Source: Candidatus Saccharimonadota bacterium (lineage in GTDB: Bacteria; Patescibacteriota; Saccharimonadia; Saccharimonadales; UBA4665). Taken from it: 18,558 nucleotides of DNA. Every line of letters starts with the position of its first letter. Position 1 is the stretch's first letter. A model generated the notes under the pieces. It ran no database searches, was not told where the DNA came from, and saw nothing but the letters and a program-made list of their open reading frames with translations. The stretch spans positions 1 to 18,558 of the forward strand of contig JAQGGU010000043.1 of assembly GCA_028289265.1 (NCBI GenBank), in the 5' to 3' direction. This document shows, in pieces, positions 12,070 to 18,558 of the stretch. Both the position numbers and the translations under genes were made by a program.

Positions 12070-13416
12070 TTATAGTGTACGGGTTTCAAGCGCGGTTCTT
12101 ATATGGTCGGTATTCGAAGGGTCAAGCTTGCCAATCATAGCGAGACTCAGCATCAGGTCATCACCCGCATGCCGATCAAAGTACTGCCAGTTCTTTATCT
12201 CACCATTATAATACGAAAGGTCCTTATACCATGGGCGGTCACCAGCACGAGTAATCCGAACTACGCCCTTATAAGCCGTATCTTTAGCCTTAGCTATTGC
12301 CTCCTCGTTCAGATCCTTGCCCGCCTCATAGTCAGAAAGGACTTCCAGGCGCCAGCGAATGTCGTGCGCTCCACGGAAGCTTTGTCCGCTTTCAATTAAC
12401 CCGGCAACGATGTAATGGTATACGCCGCCAGGCTTAAACTCACCCTTGCGAGCGTGTTCCATGAGTACACCCAGTCCTTCTTCAGCATCAAAGTACTCAG
12501 GTAAGCCTACGCGCATTAAATGGAGATCGGTTTCGTCGCCCATTATTGAATGCAAAAAATGCACGCCAAGTTCATGCACAACCAAATCTCTGAGTCTCTC
12601 CGGCGTTTTAGATTTACCCTTCTCAGGAATCTGTATGCGCTGTTTACTGGCATCTACGTGAATCCCTGAGCGCTTAATGCGTACCACTTTCCAGTCACCC
12701 GCAGCTTCACCAAACTCCGTTTCTACGATCTCGCGGAATGTAGTCTCAACTTCATCCATTGAATACTCGCCCTCGCGGTCTGGAACGTGGGCAAGTAACT
12801 TACCATACAGTACATTGACTACGCGTTGCATGGCAGCCACGGTTTCGTCAGCTGGAGCGTATAATTCTGTAGCCTCCAGAGTCTGGATATCTTGTGGAAT
12901 CAGCTCTTTAAGCTCGTTATAGATACGCATAGCAGCTTCATCCTGAGAATCTGGAACGGGCAAACTTTGAAATTTCTGTGCGAGCAGTTGCTTGAAGGTA
13001 TCCCTATCAGGCTTGCCATATAGACGCTCATTAATCGCCTGGTGCTCGGCTTCGAGGTCCTGTTTTTGAGCATCATCAACAGATTCTTGTTTTAAAGCGT
13101 GGCTGAGCTGCATGAATCGGTTCTTGAGCCGGGTCTCTTCAAAGTACGCTTCGTATATCGGCTTATATCTTTCAGGGACTTCAGAATGCTGCGCGATTTC
13201 ATTTGCCAACTCTCCTAATCTGGTATCAACTGACTCGAAATCTATGGCATCGAGTTTATCGTAGTGGTGGTCAGGCACGTCAATGGTTCCCTCAAGAAAA
13301 AGATGTTGCTGCTCATCAGCGTTTGCGGGCACAAAGGCGTTAACAGGACGAGTAATGGCTGCTTGGGCCTCATTAAAAATCTCAGCGGGCGTTCGAGATA
13401 CGTTGAGCGTTTCCAT
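12070..13416 (-). CDS. DUF1704/MATCAP-type zinc carboxypeptidase
   Basis: 448 residues. The zincin active site is VVHELGVHFLHS (279-290), with His281, Glu282 and His286, followed by GLPEYFDAEEGLGVLMEHA (304-322), where EEGLG (312-316) supplies the third ligand. This is the 'QEGLA' signature of DUF1704. The family includes the eukaryotic tubulin carboxypeptidase MATCAP, which removes the C-terminal tyrosine. Bacterial members are often next to ATP-grasp ligases. The N-terminal 200 residues are helical and charged. No signal peptide is visible, so it acts in the cytoplasm. It is the first gene of the operon, with a strong leaderless-type promoter. In this context it may remove residues that the ATP-grasp ligases add. 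The enzymatic family is clear, the substrate is not. Confidence 0.85.
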   Translation of the reverse strand: METLNVSRTPAEIFNEAQAAITRPVNAFVPANADEQQHLFLEGTIDVPDHHYDKLDAIDFESVDTRLGELANEIAQHSEVPERYKPIYEAYFEETRLKNRFMQLSHALKQESVDDAQKQDLEAEHQAINERLYGKPDRDTFKQLLAQKFQSLPVPDSQDEAAMRIYNELKELIPQDIQTLEATELYAPADETVAAMQRVVNVLYGKLLAHVPDREGEYSMDEVETTFREIVETEFGEAAGDWKVVRIKRSGIHVDASKQRIQIPEKGKSKTPERLRDLVVHELGVHFLHSIMGDETDLHLMRVGLPEYFDAEEGLGVLMEHARKGEFKPGGVYHYIVAGLIESGQSFRGAHDIRWRLEVLSDYEAGKDLNEEAIAKAKDTAYKGVVRITRAGDRPWYKDLSYYNGEIKNWQYFDRHAGDDLMLSLAMIGKLDPSNTDHIRTALETRTL

Positions 13417-13425
13417 AAGTTTTAT

Positions 13426-13454
13426 ATTATAGCAGTTTTTTACATATTTTTCAA
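13426..13454 (-). promoter_or_regulatory. Promoter of the peptidase/ligase operon
   Basis: -35 TTGAAA (13449-13454), 17-bp spacer and -10 TATAAT (13426-13431), 9 nt before the ATG at 13416. It is close to consensus, and a leaderless start is likely. It lies back-to-back with the promoter for the divergent ATP-grasp gene. Confidence 0.7.
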
Positions 13455-13465
13455 TAGATCAATAT

Positions 13466-13494
13466 TTGTATTTTGGAGTAAATACAGATATAAA
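13466..13494 (+). promoter_or_regulatory. Promoter of divergent ATP-grasp gene C
   Basis: -35 TTGTAT (13466-13471), 17-bp spacer and -10 TATAAA (13489-13494), 6 nt before the ATG at 13501. The spacing predicts a transcript starting at the start codon. It decides the start: the open frame extends 79 codons further upstream through both promoters and the antisense strand of the peptidase gene. Confidence 0.65.
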
Positions 13495-13500
13495 CAAAGG

Positions 13501-14727
13501 ATGCTCTGGATCATCGGAAAAGTCTTTACGGATTTTCAGCAATATCTTGATAATCACGCTATTCCTTATGGCGTGTTTGTTGATAAACAAAAACCCATAT
13601 CCCTTCCGGATTCAGTACAGTCCCTAGCCCTGGATATGTCCTCGAAAGCAGCTACATTTGATTCTCTACAGGCATTACCTATTTCGCCAGACGTATCAGC
13701 CGTTATGACGGCCGGTTATGAACAATACGTCGTGCCAGCCGCTTGGATAAGCGAGTATTTTAAAGTACCGGGCCCTTCTATCAATGCTGCCATTGCTGCC
13801 ACTAATAAGTCCGTAATGCGTAAAGCATTTATGGAACACGATACTTCCATTACTCCGCACTATCAGCAAGTCTCTTCATGGCAAGACGTAGAAAAGTTCA
13901 TGGAATCACATTCATTCCCTGTTATGCTCAAACCCACAAATCTCATGAAAAGTCTGTTTGTGACTCAAAATTCGACGCCCGAAGAACTGCGGGACAATTA
14001 CCGCCTCATGACAGAAGAACTTCCTAGGTTAAAGCAAGAACTCGGGCTCGTAGAAGTTCCTGGCATAATAATCGAAGAATGCATGGTCGGTTCCATGCAC
14101 ACGGTTGCCGGATTCGTTGACTCTCGAGGTGGTGTCACACTACTTCCCGAAATTGCAGATTGTATTACGGCCCAGAATCTTGGACTTAGTGATAATTACC
14201 TCTACAGCCGTACCTTGCCGACAACACTAAGCCAGGACGACCAGGCTTCAGTTCTCAGCGTAGCACGCTCTGGAGTACAAGCCCTTGGTCTGACGAGCTC
14301 TCCTTTGCACATCGAAATCATATTGATGACCACTGGGCCAAAAATTATAGAAATAGGGGCACGGATTGGTGGCTATCGTTCACGAATGTATGCGTATTCA
14401 TGTGGGTTTGATATGTATCAGGCTTCGATAGATACTGCCCACGACCGACTCCTTCGGCCATGCGAGGCAGCAACAAAGAGCTGCGCTTTTATAGAGATAT
14501 TCGCAGACATGCAAGGAACATTCACATCAATACAAAATCTTGACCAGCTTGATAATCTTAAAAACCTCATCAGTTTTAGCCCAAAACGAAAGCCTGGCGA
14601 CCTCGTGGGTCCGGCCAAAATGGGCTATAGGGCTGCGCTCGTTATTATGCTTGGCGACGGCAACCTCACAAGCTTCCAAAAAGATGCTGAATATATTCGC
14701 GACAATTTAAAAGTTCTCGTATCCTGA
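13501..14727 (+). CDS. ATP-grasp ligase C, carbamoyl-phosphate-synthase-like subclass
   Basis: 408 residues from the ATG at 13501 (MLWIIGKVFTDFQQYL). The architecture is that of PurT/BL00235-type ATP-grasp enzymes: N-terminal Rossmann-like part with GYEQYVVPAAWISEYFKVPGP (72-92, in part), then NKSVMRKAFMEHDTSITPHYQ (102-122, in part), FPVMLKPTN with Lys144, the strand GIIIEECMVGSMHTVAGF (188-205) with Glu193, and HIEIIL plus KIIEIGARIGGYRS (281-294) for the metal sites. A C-terminal domain (about 310-408) follows, common in amino-acid ligases that join two amino acids or peptides. It does not resemble rimK. It shares a bidirectional promoter region with the minus-strand operon containing three ATP-grasp genes and two peptidases. 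It may supply a dipeptide or modified amino acid to that pathway, which is inference. Confidence 0.82.
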   Translation: MLWIIGKVFTDFQQYLDNHAIPYGVFVDKQKPISLPDSVQSLALDMSSKAATFDSLQALPISPDVSAVMTAGYEQYVVPAAWISEYFKVPGPSINAAIAATNKSVMRKAFMEHDTSITPHYQQVSSWQDVEKFMESHSFPVMLKPTNLMKSLFVTQNSTPEELRDNYRLMTEELPRLKQELGLVEVPGIIIEECMVGSMHTVAGFVDSRGGVTLLPEIADCITAQNLGLSDNYLYSRTLPTTLSQDDQASVLSVARSGVQALGLTSSPLHIEIILMTTGPKIIEIGARIGGYRSRMYAYSCGFDMYQASIDTAHDRLLRPCEAATKSCAFIEIFADMQGTFTSIQNLDQLDNLKNLISFSPKRKPGDLVGPAKMGYRAALVIMLGDGNLTSFQKDAEYIRDNLKVLVS

Positions 14728-14744
14728 AACTATAATTTTTCGCC

Positions 14745-14870
14745 CTATTGGGCGCCGTTCGCCACCCTGAGATATACTAGATAGATAATAAAGGCTATGA
14801 AACCAATAATACTCAGCATCATCGGTATAAAACCGCGTTGATTAAGACCGTTAGCCTTAAGCTTTTTCAT
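14745..14870 (-). CDS. 41-residue single-pass membrane peptide
   Basis: Too short for routine gene finding but well formed: ATG at 14870, basic start MKKLKANGLNQRG, one hydrophobic helix FIPMMLSIIGFIAFIIYLVY (14-33), basic end LRVANGAQ, TAG at 14745. The positive charges before the helix suggest an N-in orientation. A promoter (TACACA, 17 bp, CATAAT) ends 8 nt before the ATG. A second in-frame ATG lies two codons upstream (14876). The motif NQRGFIP before a hydrophobic helix also resembles a prepilin leader (G|F), but a glutamate at +5 is missing and there is no globular domain. No family is recognised. Confidence 0.55.
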   Translation of the reverse strand: MKKLKANGLNQRGFIPMMLSIIGFIAFIIYLVYLRVANGAQ

Positions 14871-14878
14871 TACCATTC

Positions 14879-14907
14879 ATTATGCCCTAACAGAGGAAAA
14901 ATGTGTA
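14879..14907 (-). promoter_or_regulatory. Promoter of the 41-residue membrane peptide
   Basis: -35 TACACA (14902-14907), 17 bp, -10 CATAAT (14879-14884), 8 nt before the ATG at 14870. Confidence 0.4.
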
Positions 14908-14925
14908 GGCCTGTGAAATAATAGA

Positions 14926-14964
14926 TTGACATATTTACAAATAAATGTATAGTATTTTTACTAT
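14926..14964 (+). promoter_or_regulatory. Promoter and palindrome of the 107-residue gene
   Basis: -35 TTGACA (14926-14931), 16 bp, TG-extended -10 TATAGT (14948-14953), 9 nt before the ATG at 14963. A perfect inverted repeat ATAGTA-TTTT-TACTAT (14949-14964) runs from the -10 into the start codon and may be an operator or a start-site hairpin. Confidence 0.65.
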
Positions 14965-15286
14965 GTCATGCAGCACACACGAAACAAACGCCCTTGATGG
15001 CACTCCGGATCCTCAAAAGAGGCAACTTCCTATGTATACTCCTGGGCAACATGCGCCCAAGTACTTTGATATGCAAGATATGGAAAACCGTGGATTTCAG
15101 AGTTATTGGATAGGTCGTGCCATGCAAGTAGCTGAACAGCAAAAGAATGCATTGGCCGAAAGACTGGGAGCAGGCGCTTTAGTATTCTCACTAGAGTATC
15201 AGGCTCAACTTGAAAGCGATATGCAGAGAATCGATAGTACGATACAAGATTACGCTAAGATTATCGACCCCTCGCTTGAAAAATAG
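14963..15286 (+). CDS. Unknown 107-residue soluble protein
   Basis: I do not recognise the family. An ATG at 14945 is possible on paper, but it overlaps the -10 box, so the ATG at 14963 (MSCSTHETNALDGTPD) is the start. The first 35 residues are polar and proline-rich, probably disordered. From about residue 45 the sequence is helical and Gln/Glu/Ala-rich (IGRAMQVAEQQKNALAERLG, LEYQAQLESDMQRIDSTIQD), with possible coiled-coil character. There is no membrane segment. The promoter closely resembles that of the next gene (GGDEF), 91 nt downstream, in the -35, the TATT after it and the extended -10, so the two may be switched together. A role as partner or regulator of the GGDEF protein is a guess. 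Confidence 0.65.
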   Translation: MSCSTHETNALDGTPDPQKRQLPMYTPGQHAPKYFDMQDMENRGFQSYWIGRAMQVAEQQKNALAERLGAGALVFSLEYQAQLESDMQRIDSTIQDYAKIIDPSLEK

Positions 15287-15341
15287 GCGGCGAAGCCCAG
15301 CTTTTTCTGTTATTCAAGTCAGTATCTGAGCATAAGAATAA

Positions 15342-15393
15342 TTGACTTATTAGCAATTTGTATGTATAATAGTGATAATGGTTATACTATCAC
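15342..15393 (+). promoter_or_regulatory. Promoter of the GGDEF gene
   Basis: -35 TTGACT (15342-15347), 17 bp, TG-extended perfect -10 TATAAT (15365-15370), 7 nt before the ATG at 15378, so leaderless. Inverted repeat GTGATA/TATCAC (15372-15377 and 15388-15393) flanks the start codon. Confidence 0.7.
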
Positions 15394-16127
15394 AAGAGAG
15401 TTCCGGCGTGCCGCTGCCGCCTCATGATGAAATCCGCGCACAGCTTGCCTATGATCGTATGACGAATGATCATCTTGCACAGCAAGTAGTCAGCCAAAGC
15501 GTACAAATTGTCGGCCAACAGGAGCGTATTCAGGGCTTGGAATTACAAGCTACCCGTAATCCGGTAACACATCTGTACAATGAAGTCGGTTTCAATACGC
15601 GCCTTGATCAGATAAGGGAGACTCTACCCAATACCCCTATCGCGATCATTGAGGTAGACCTTGGAAACTTTAAGTTAATAAACGATAAGCTTGGGCACCC
15701 CGTAGGTGATACTGTATTACGGGCCGTGGGAGCTGGCTTTCGTGAGTCTGATGCCGAAATGTTAGTAGGACACCCTCATGGTGACGAGTTTAGAGTAGCG
15801 GCTCCTTTGGAAGCCCGTCAAAACCAAGAGTTATCCGACGAAGAACGCCTACAAGCCATGATAAACCGCCTGAAAGTAGTCGGCGAAATGCTAAAGGCTC
15901 AGATACCACAATTAGCCGCCCTAGGCTTCAGTATATCGGCTGGAGGCGCGATCCTACGACCTGGTATGGGATTGGCAGAAGTCATCCAAGAAGCTGACAA
16001 AGCTATGTACAGAGATAAACACGAGTACAAGGAAGCAATTTTTAAATCATTGCCACTCCGCCAGCGAATAGCCCACCATGTGGGCACCACACTACTCAAG
16101 TATAGTCGCGCGCAACCCAGTCGTTAG
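15378..16127 (+). CDS. Soluble GGDEF-domain protein (probable diguanylate cyclase)
   Basis: 249 residues from the ATG at 15378. A GTG two codons upstream lies just after the -10 and would not be transcribed. A helical, Gln-rich N-terminal part (about 18-58, [20 protein letters not shown]) probably mediates dimerisation. The GGDEF domain (about 60-220) has [34 protein letters not shown] (metal Asp94) and the signature HGDEF (134-138). HGDEF replaces GGDEF, a change seen in some active cyclases, and the catalytic D and E remain. The inhibitory-site-like RESD (122-125) sits eight residues before HGDEF rather than the usual five. Near the end of the domain is [11 protein letters not shown], with [11 protein letters not shown]. 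No membrane segment or sensor domain is visible. It would make cyclic di-GMP in the cytosol, or be a degenerate effector. It ends tail-to-tail with dnaJ, stops overlapping by 4 bp. Confidence 0.88.
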   Translation: MVILSQESSGVPLPPHDEIRAQLAYDRMTNDHLAQQVVSQSVQIVGQQERIQGLELQATRNPVTHLYNEVGFNTRLDQIRETLPNTPIAIIEVDLGNFKLINDKLGHPVGDTVLRAVGAGFRESDAEMLVGHPHGDEFRVAAPLEARQNQELSDEERLQAMINRLKVVGEMLKAQIPQLAALGFSISAGGAILRPGMGLAEVIQEADKAMYRDKHEYKEAIFKSLPLRQRIAHHVGTTLLKYSRAQPSR

Positions 16128-17236
16128 TGCCAGAACTTGCGCTTGGGCGTGCTTTCAGCACGGAAAGCTTGAAGTAATTCTTGCTGACGCTTAGTCAGTT
16201 TTTTCGGAGTCTCTACTATTATCGTAACGATATGAGCACCGCGTGTTTCGCCCTTGAGGCGTGGCACGCCGTGTCCGGATAACTTGAAGTCGCTACCGCT
16301 CTGTGTTCCGGCTGGCACTTTCATGCGTACTGGTCCATCTACGGTCTCCACTTCGATTTCCGTACCGAGCGCGGCTTCAACCATGTCAATGTGCTCGTCG
16401 CTCAATATTAAGTCGCCTTCACGAGTGAATTTCTTGTGGGGTTTTACGCGAATATTTACGTATAGGTCACCCTTGGGACCATTGGCAATCGCTTCACCGT
16501 GCTCTCGCAGGCGTATAGTAGCTCCATCATCAATGCCCGCAGGAATCTTGAGCATAATGCGCTGACTCTTTACACGCGTGCCCTTACCGTGGCAAACTGA
16601 GCAGGCTTTTTCAGGTACTTTACCTCGGCCATTACACTTCGGACAGATAGATGCCTGCTGGATGTTACCAAAGATAGTGCGCGTCACGTTCACTACCTGG
16701 CCGGAGCCGCCACATTGATCACAAGTCTGAAGCTGGTGTCCTGGTTCGACAGTCGTGCCTTTACAGTGCTCACAGGTATCTTCAATATTAAGGTTCAGTT
16801 CTGCTTCCGTGCCGAAGACGGCTTGCTCAAAGGTAATCTCTACACGAGTTTCGACATCTCTGCCCCGCTGTGCACGGCGTCCGGCGCCAGTTTGCTGACC
16901 ACCACCGAAGAAGCTACTGAAAATATCGCCAAGACCAAGGTCGCCAAAGTCAAAATTGACGTTCTGCCCTTGTCCGCCATAGCCGCCAAATCCATCGAAA
17001 GGACTGCCGCCGCCGTTACCTCCCACTCCAGCATGGCCGAACTGGTCGTAGCGCTTTCGCTTGGCTTCATCCTTTAATACCTCGTAGGCTTCATTGACCT
17101 CTTTAAATTTAGCTTCATCACCTCCACGGTCCGGGTGGTGCTCAATAGCAGCCCGGCGAAATGCCTTCTTAATCTCATCTGCGCTGGCGCCCTTACTGAC
17201 GCCCAATATATCGTAATAATCTCTTTTCGTTGCCAT
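16124..17236 (-). CDS. dnaJ: Chaperone DnaJ (Hsp40)
   Basis: 370 residues, full type I architecture. The J-domain (1-70) has HPD at 34-36 for Hsp70 stimulation. A Gly/Phe-rich linker follows (about 71-115). The zinc-binding domain (155-220) has four Cys pairs: [24 protein letters not shown] and CSVCHGKG. The first repeat lacks the last glycine of CxxCxGxG, the cysteines are intact. The substrate-binding C-terminal domains run to residue 370. It stimulates DnaK and holds unfolded proteins. It is the last gene of a four-gene operon and starts 3 nt after the upstream stop; dnaK and grpE are not in the window. The 3' end overlaps the convergent GGDEF stop by 4 bp with no room for a separate terminator. 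Confidence 0.95.
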   Translation of the reverse strand: MATKRDYYDILGVSKGASADEIKKAFRRAAIEHHPDRGGDEAKFKEVNEAYEVLKDEAKRKRYDQFGHAGVGGNGGGSPFDGFGGYGGQGQNVNFDFGDLGLGDIFSSFFGGGQQTGAGRRAQRGRDVETRVEITFEQAVFGTEAELNLNIEDTCEHCKGTTVEPGHQLQTCDQCGGSGQVVNVTRTIFGNIQQASICPKCNGRGKVPEKACSVCHGKGTRVKSQRIMLKIPAGIDDGATIRLREHGEAIANGPKGDLYVNIRVKPHKKFTREGDLILSDEHIDMVEAALGTEIEVETVDGPVRMKVPAGTQSGSDFKLSGHGVPRLKGETRGAHIVTIIVETPKKLTKRQQELLQAFRAESTPKRKFWH

Positions 17237-17239
17237 ATG

Positions 17240-17686
17240 CTATTCAACCCTAGTTCGTTCTCGTATCCACCAGCTTATATCTGGTGAACGGTCCATTGTT
17301 TTATCAAGTATCTTACTCATTATACCTTCTACGCCTCTCGCCATTGTCAGTTTTTCTTGGTCGCCGCCCTGCAGAGACATACCATTCCGGAGTAGTGACG
17401 TAGTCGTACTATCATTATTGAGTACATGGCGCTCCCTCATATCGTGATCTCCAGACTGGATGTACCGTTCAAAGCAAGGCAAAAACAAGCTCTCTTCTTC
17501 CTGAAAGTAGGTAAAAGTCGATTGCACCATACCCCGCTTATCGCCATAGGCTACACCAATAGTATGATCAATTCCTACTGGCGAACCAGCCTCAAATTGT
17601 GCCAGCATTTGAAGGCTGTCTATCGCCAAGTACAGCCTATCGGCCGGTGTCATACCGCTGCGGATTACCTCTGCAAATGATGCCAT
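17240..17686 (-). CDS. Unknown 148-residue protein upstream of dnaJ
   Basis: No family is recognised. The protein is soluble and mostly helical. It starts MASFAEVIRSGMTPADRLYLAIDSLQ and contains a stretch VGIDHTIGVAYGDKRGMVQSTF (about 37-58, in part), FQEEESLFLPCFERY (about 61-75) and a C-terminal helix ending SWWIRERTRVE. There is no signal peptide and only one cysteine. The ATG at 17686 lies 2 nt after the upstream stop with a short AGG at the right distance, so it is translated as part of the NYN-CutA-dnaJ operon. Position suggests a housekeeping or stress role, but nothing in the sequence shows it. Confidence 0.7.
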   Translation of the reverse strand: MASFAEVIRSGMTPADRLYLAIDSLQMLAQFEAGSPVGIDHTIGVAYGDKRGMVQSTFTYFQEEESLFLPCFERYIQSGDHDMRERHVLNNDSTTTSLLRNGMSLQGGDQEKLTMARGVEGIMSKILDKTMDRSPDISWWIRERTRVE

Positions 17687-17688
17687 GA

Positions 17689-17931
17689 CTACCTCGGCAG
17701 TGCCTCCAACATGAAATCGTTCGTACCAAATAGTTCGGCTACTTCACGTGTGATAGCGAGGATGTCCAATTCAATGTTCTCCATGATGACCTTAACTTCT
17801 TCTATGCTTTTCTGTATAGGTAATATCTCAGCTCGTGCGATGAGTTGCTTACTGAATAGATGCTCAATGATATTCTGAGCCTGCTGCCAGCTTCTACAGC
17901 TAAGGACGAGCTCGGTTGCAGCATTACCCAT
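17689..17931 (-). CDS. CutA-like small protein (shortened)
   Basis: 80 residues from the ATG at 17931 (MGNAATELVLSCRSWQQAQ). An earlier ATG (17964) is inside the NYN gene. The later start has AGAGGAAG at proper distance and an 8-bp overlap with the NYN stop. ELVLSCRSWQQAQNIIEHLFSKQLIARAEI (7-36, in part) fits the start of the CutA fold (a strand, a helix with 'A..I...L....LIA', then a strand), and EEVKVIMENIELDILAITREVAELFGTNDFMLEALP fits the second half, where CutA has 'E..L..KT...' and 'PEIIALP'. At 80 residues it is shorter than usual CutA (about 105), lacking the central loop. CutA proteins form stable trimers of uncertain function, formerly linked to copper tolerance. Assignment is by fold pattern only. 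Confidence 0.5.
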   Translation of the reverse strand: MGNAATELVLSCRSWQQAQNIIEHLFSKQLIARAEILPIQKSIEEVKVIMENIELDILAITREVAELFGTNDFMLEALPR

Positions 17932-18547
17932 GAACTTCCTCTTTCTTGAAAGGGCTGTAGGCATCCACTATATCCTGGCGAGAATACGTAATGGTCTGAT
18001 CGGCTACTACTTGCAGGGCCGTATTCTTTTCTTCATCGAAGCACATGTAGATTATTTTCGTACCGGAGCGCTTGACAACTTCCAGAGCTGGAATCATATC
18101 CGCGTCAGAACTAAGCACTACGATAGTCTTAGCACCGTCATGCACGGCCGCAAGGACCATTTCAGTTGCCATACGCACATCGACGCCCTTTTCCTGAAGT
18201 ATCATCGTCCGGCGGCCACAGTGATAGCAGGGAGCATTCTCGTGAACCTTAAGGAGTCCGGCTTTTACGACGCGGACGCCTTGGTTTGTTAGCTCAGCAA
18301 TCCACCTGCGGTGCGATTCCTGGATAGTGTCAATCTGATCGCGCAATCTCTCGGGTATATCAAAATCGGGCTGGCGGATACGGGTCGTAAAGTAGGATAT
18401 TTCTTCCGGCGTTTCACCAAGCGCATCAGTAACAAGCTTACGAATATCAGACCTGAAGTAATCCTCACTATTCTGTATTCGGTTGGCGTTCAGCAGGACT
18501 GAAACTAGCCTGTGCCGCATATTCTCACCGTCAATGTATACTTTCAT
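17924..18547 (-). CDS. NYN-domain (PIN-like, DUF88/LabA) putative RNase
   Basis: 207 residues. NYN acidic residues are visible: VYIDGENMRHR (3-13, Asp6 and Glu8), KGVDVRMATEMV (120-131, Asp123) and VVLSSDADMIPALEVV (143-158, Asp148, Asp150). Together they form the PIN-like metal site. A C-x2-C element (CYHCGRR, 107-113) precedes the KGVD motif and may bind zinc. NYN proteins are metal-dependent nucleases acting on RNA, or regulators. The ATG at 18547 has GAGACGAG upstream. The sequence ATGA at this point (18544-18547) suggests the previous gene, which lies outside the window, ends with an overlapping TGA. It is the first complete gene of the operon leading to dnaJ. Confidence 0.85.
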   Translation of the reverse strand: MKVYIDGENMRHRLVSVLLNANRIQNSEDYFRSDIRKLVTDALGETPEEISYFTTRIRQPDFDIPERLRDQIDTIQESHRRWIAELTNQGVRVVKAGLLKVHENAPCYHCGRRTMILQEKGVDVRMATEMVLAAVHDGAKTIVVLSSDADMIPALEVVKRSGTKIIYMCFDEEKNTALQVVADQTITYSRQDIVDAYSPFKKEEVHG

Positions 18548-18558
18548 ACTCGTCTCAT

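Noticed and set aside
13264..13500. N-terminal 79-codon extension of ATP-grasp gene C
   Set aside because: It is antisense to the peptidase gene and crosses both promoters. The ATG at 13501 has a fitting promoter and begins with a normal Rossmann strand.
1..18558. CRISPR array, insertion sequence or prophage genes
   Set aside because: No regularly spaced identical repeats, no transposase, integrase, capsid or terminase-like protein could be found on either strand.

Overview
This looks like a compact chromosome segment from a Candidate Phyla Radiation bacterium. Candidatus Saccharibacteria or a close relative is my best guess, but no marker gene here proves it. The reasons are tight operons with 1-40 bp overlaps, many promoters whose -10 box sits only 6-9 nt before the start codon (leaderless mRNAs), a type IV pseudopilin operon beside comEC, and small lineage-specific proteins. 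TGA is used as a stop at several gene ends, so a recoded-TGA lineage is unlikely.

Layout. 1-4060 (minus): three prepilin-like genes (PilV-, PilW- and PilX-like) followed by the start of a ComEC-like DNA-uptake channel. This is a pilus/competence block. 4085-6241: a gene-poor patchwork. It holds a candidate structured small RNA with promoter and terminator, then an island in which two small unknown genes (4916-5254 and 5434-5793) alternate with a diverged repeat (beta). The island is bracketed by a second repeated module (alpha half-repeat, tRNA-T-arm-like sequence, strong terminator). It ends at a real tRNA-Lys(UUU) whose last 18 bp are duplicated 177 bp away. 6242-8392 (minus): a cytosolic two-PAS histidine kinase and a small membrane protein.

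8424-14727 is the most striking region. A minus-strand operon runs from a DUF1704/MATCAP-type zinc carboxypeptidase through two divergent ATP-grasp ligases, a RimB-like retropepsin and a RimK-type S6 glutamate ligase to a DUF192 protein. A fourth, distinct ATP-grasp gene is transcribed divergently from a shared 84-bp promoter region. Four amino-acid ligases with two kinds of peptidase suggest a write/erase system that adds and removes amino acids on a protein or peptide. That function is inferred; the families themselves are recognisable.

14745-16127: a 41-residue membrane peptide, an unknown 107-residue protein and a diguanylate-cyclase-like GGDEF protein; the last two share a promoter design. 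16124-18547 (minus): an operon of NYN-domain nuclease-like protein, CutA-like protein, an unknown protein and DnaJ, ending tail-to-tail with the GGDEF gene. No CRISPR array, insertion sequence, transposase or integrase is visible in the window.
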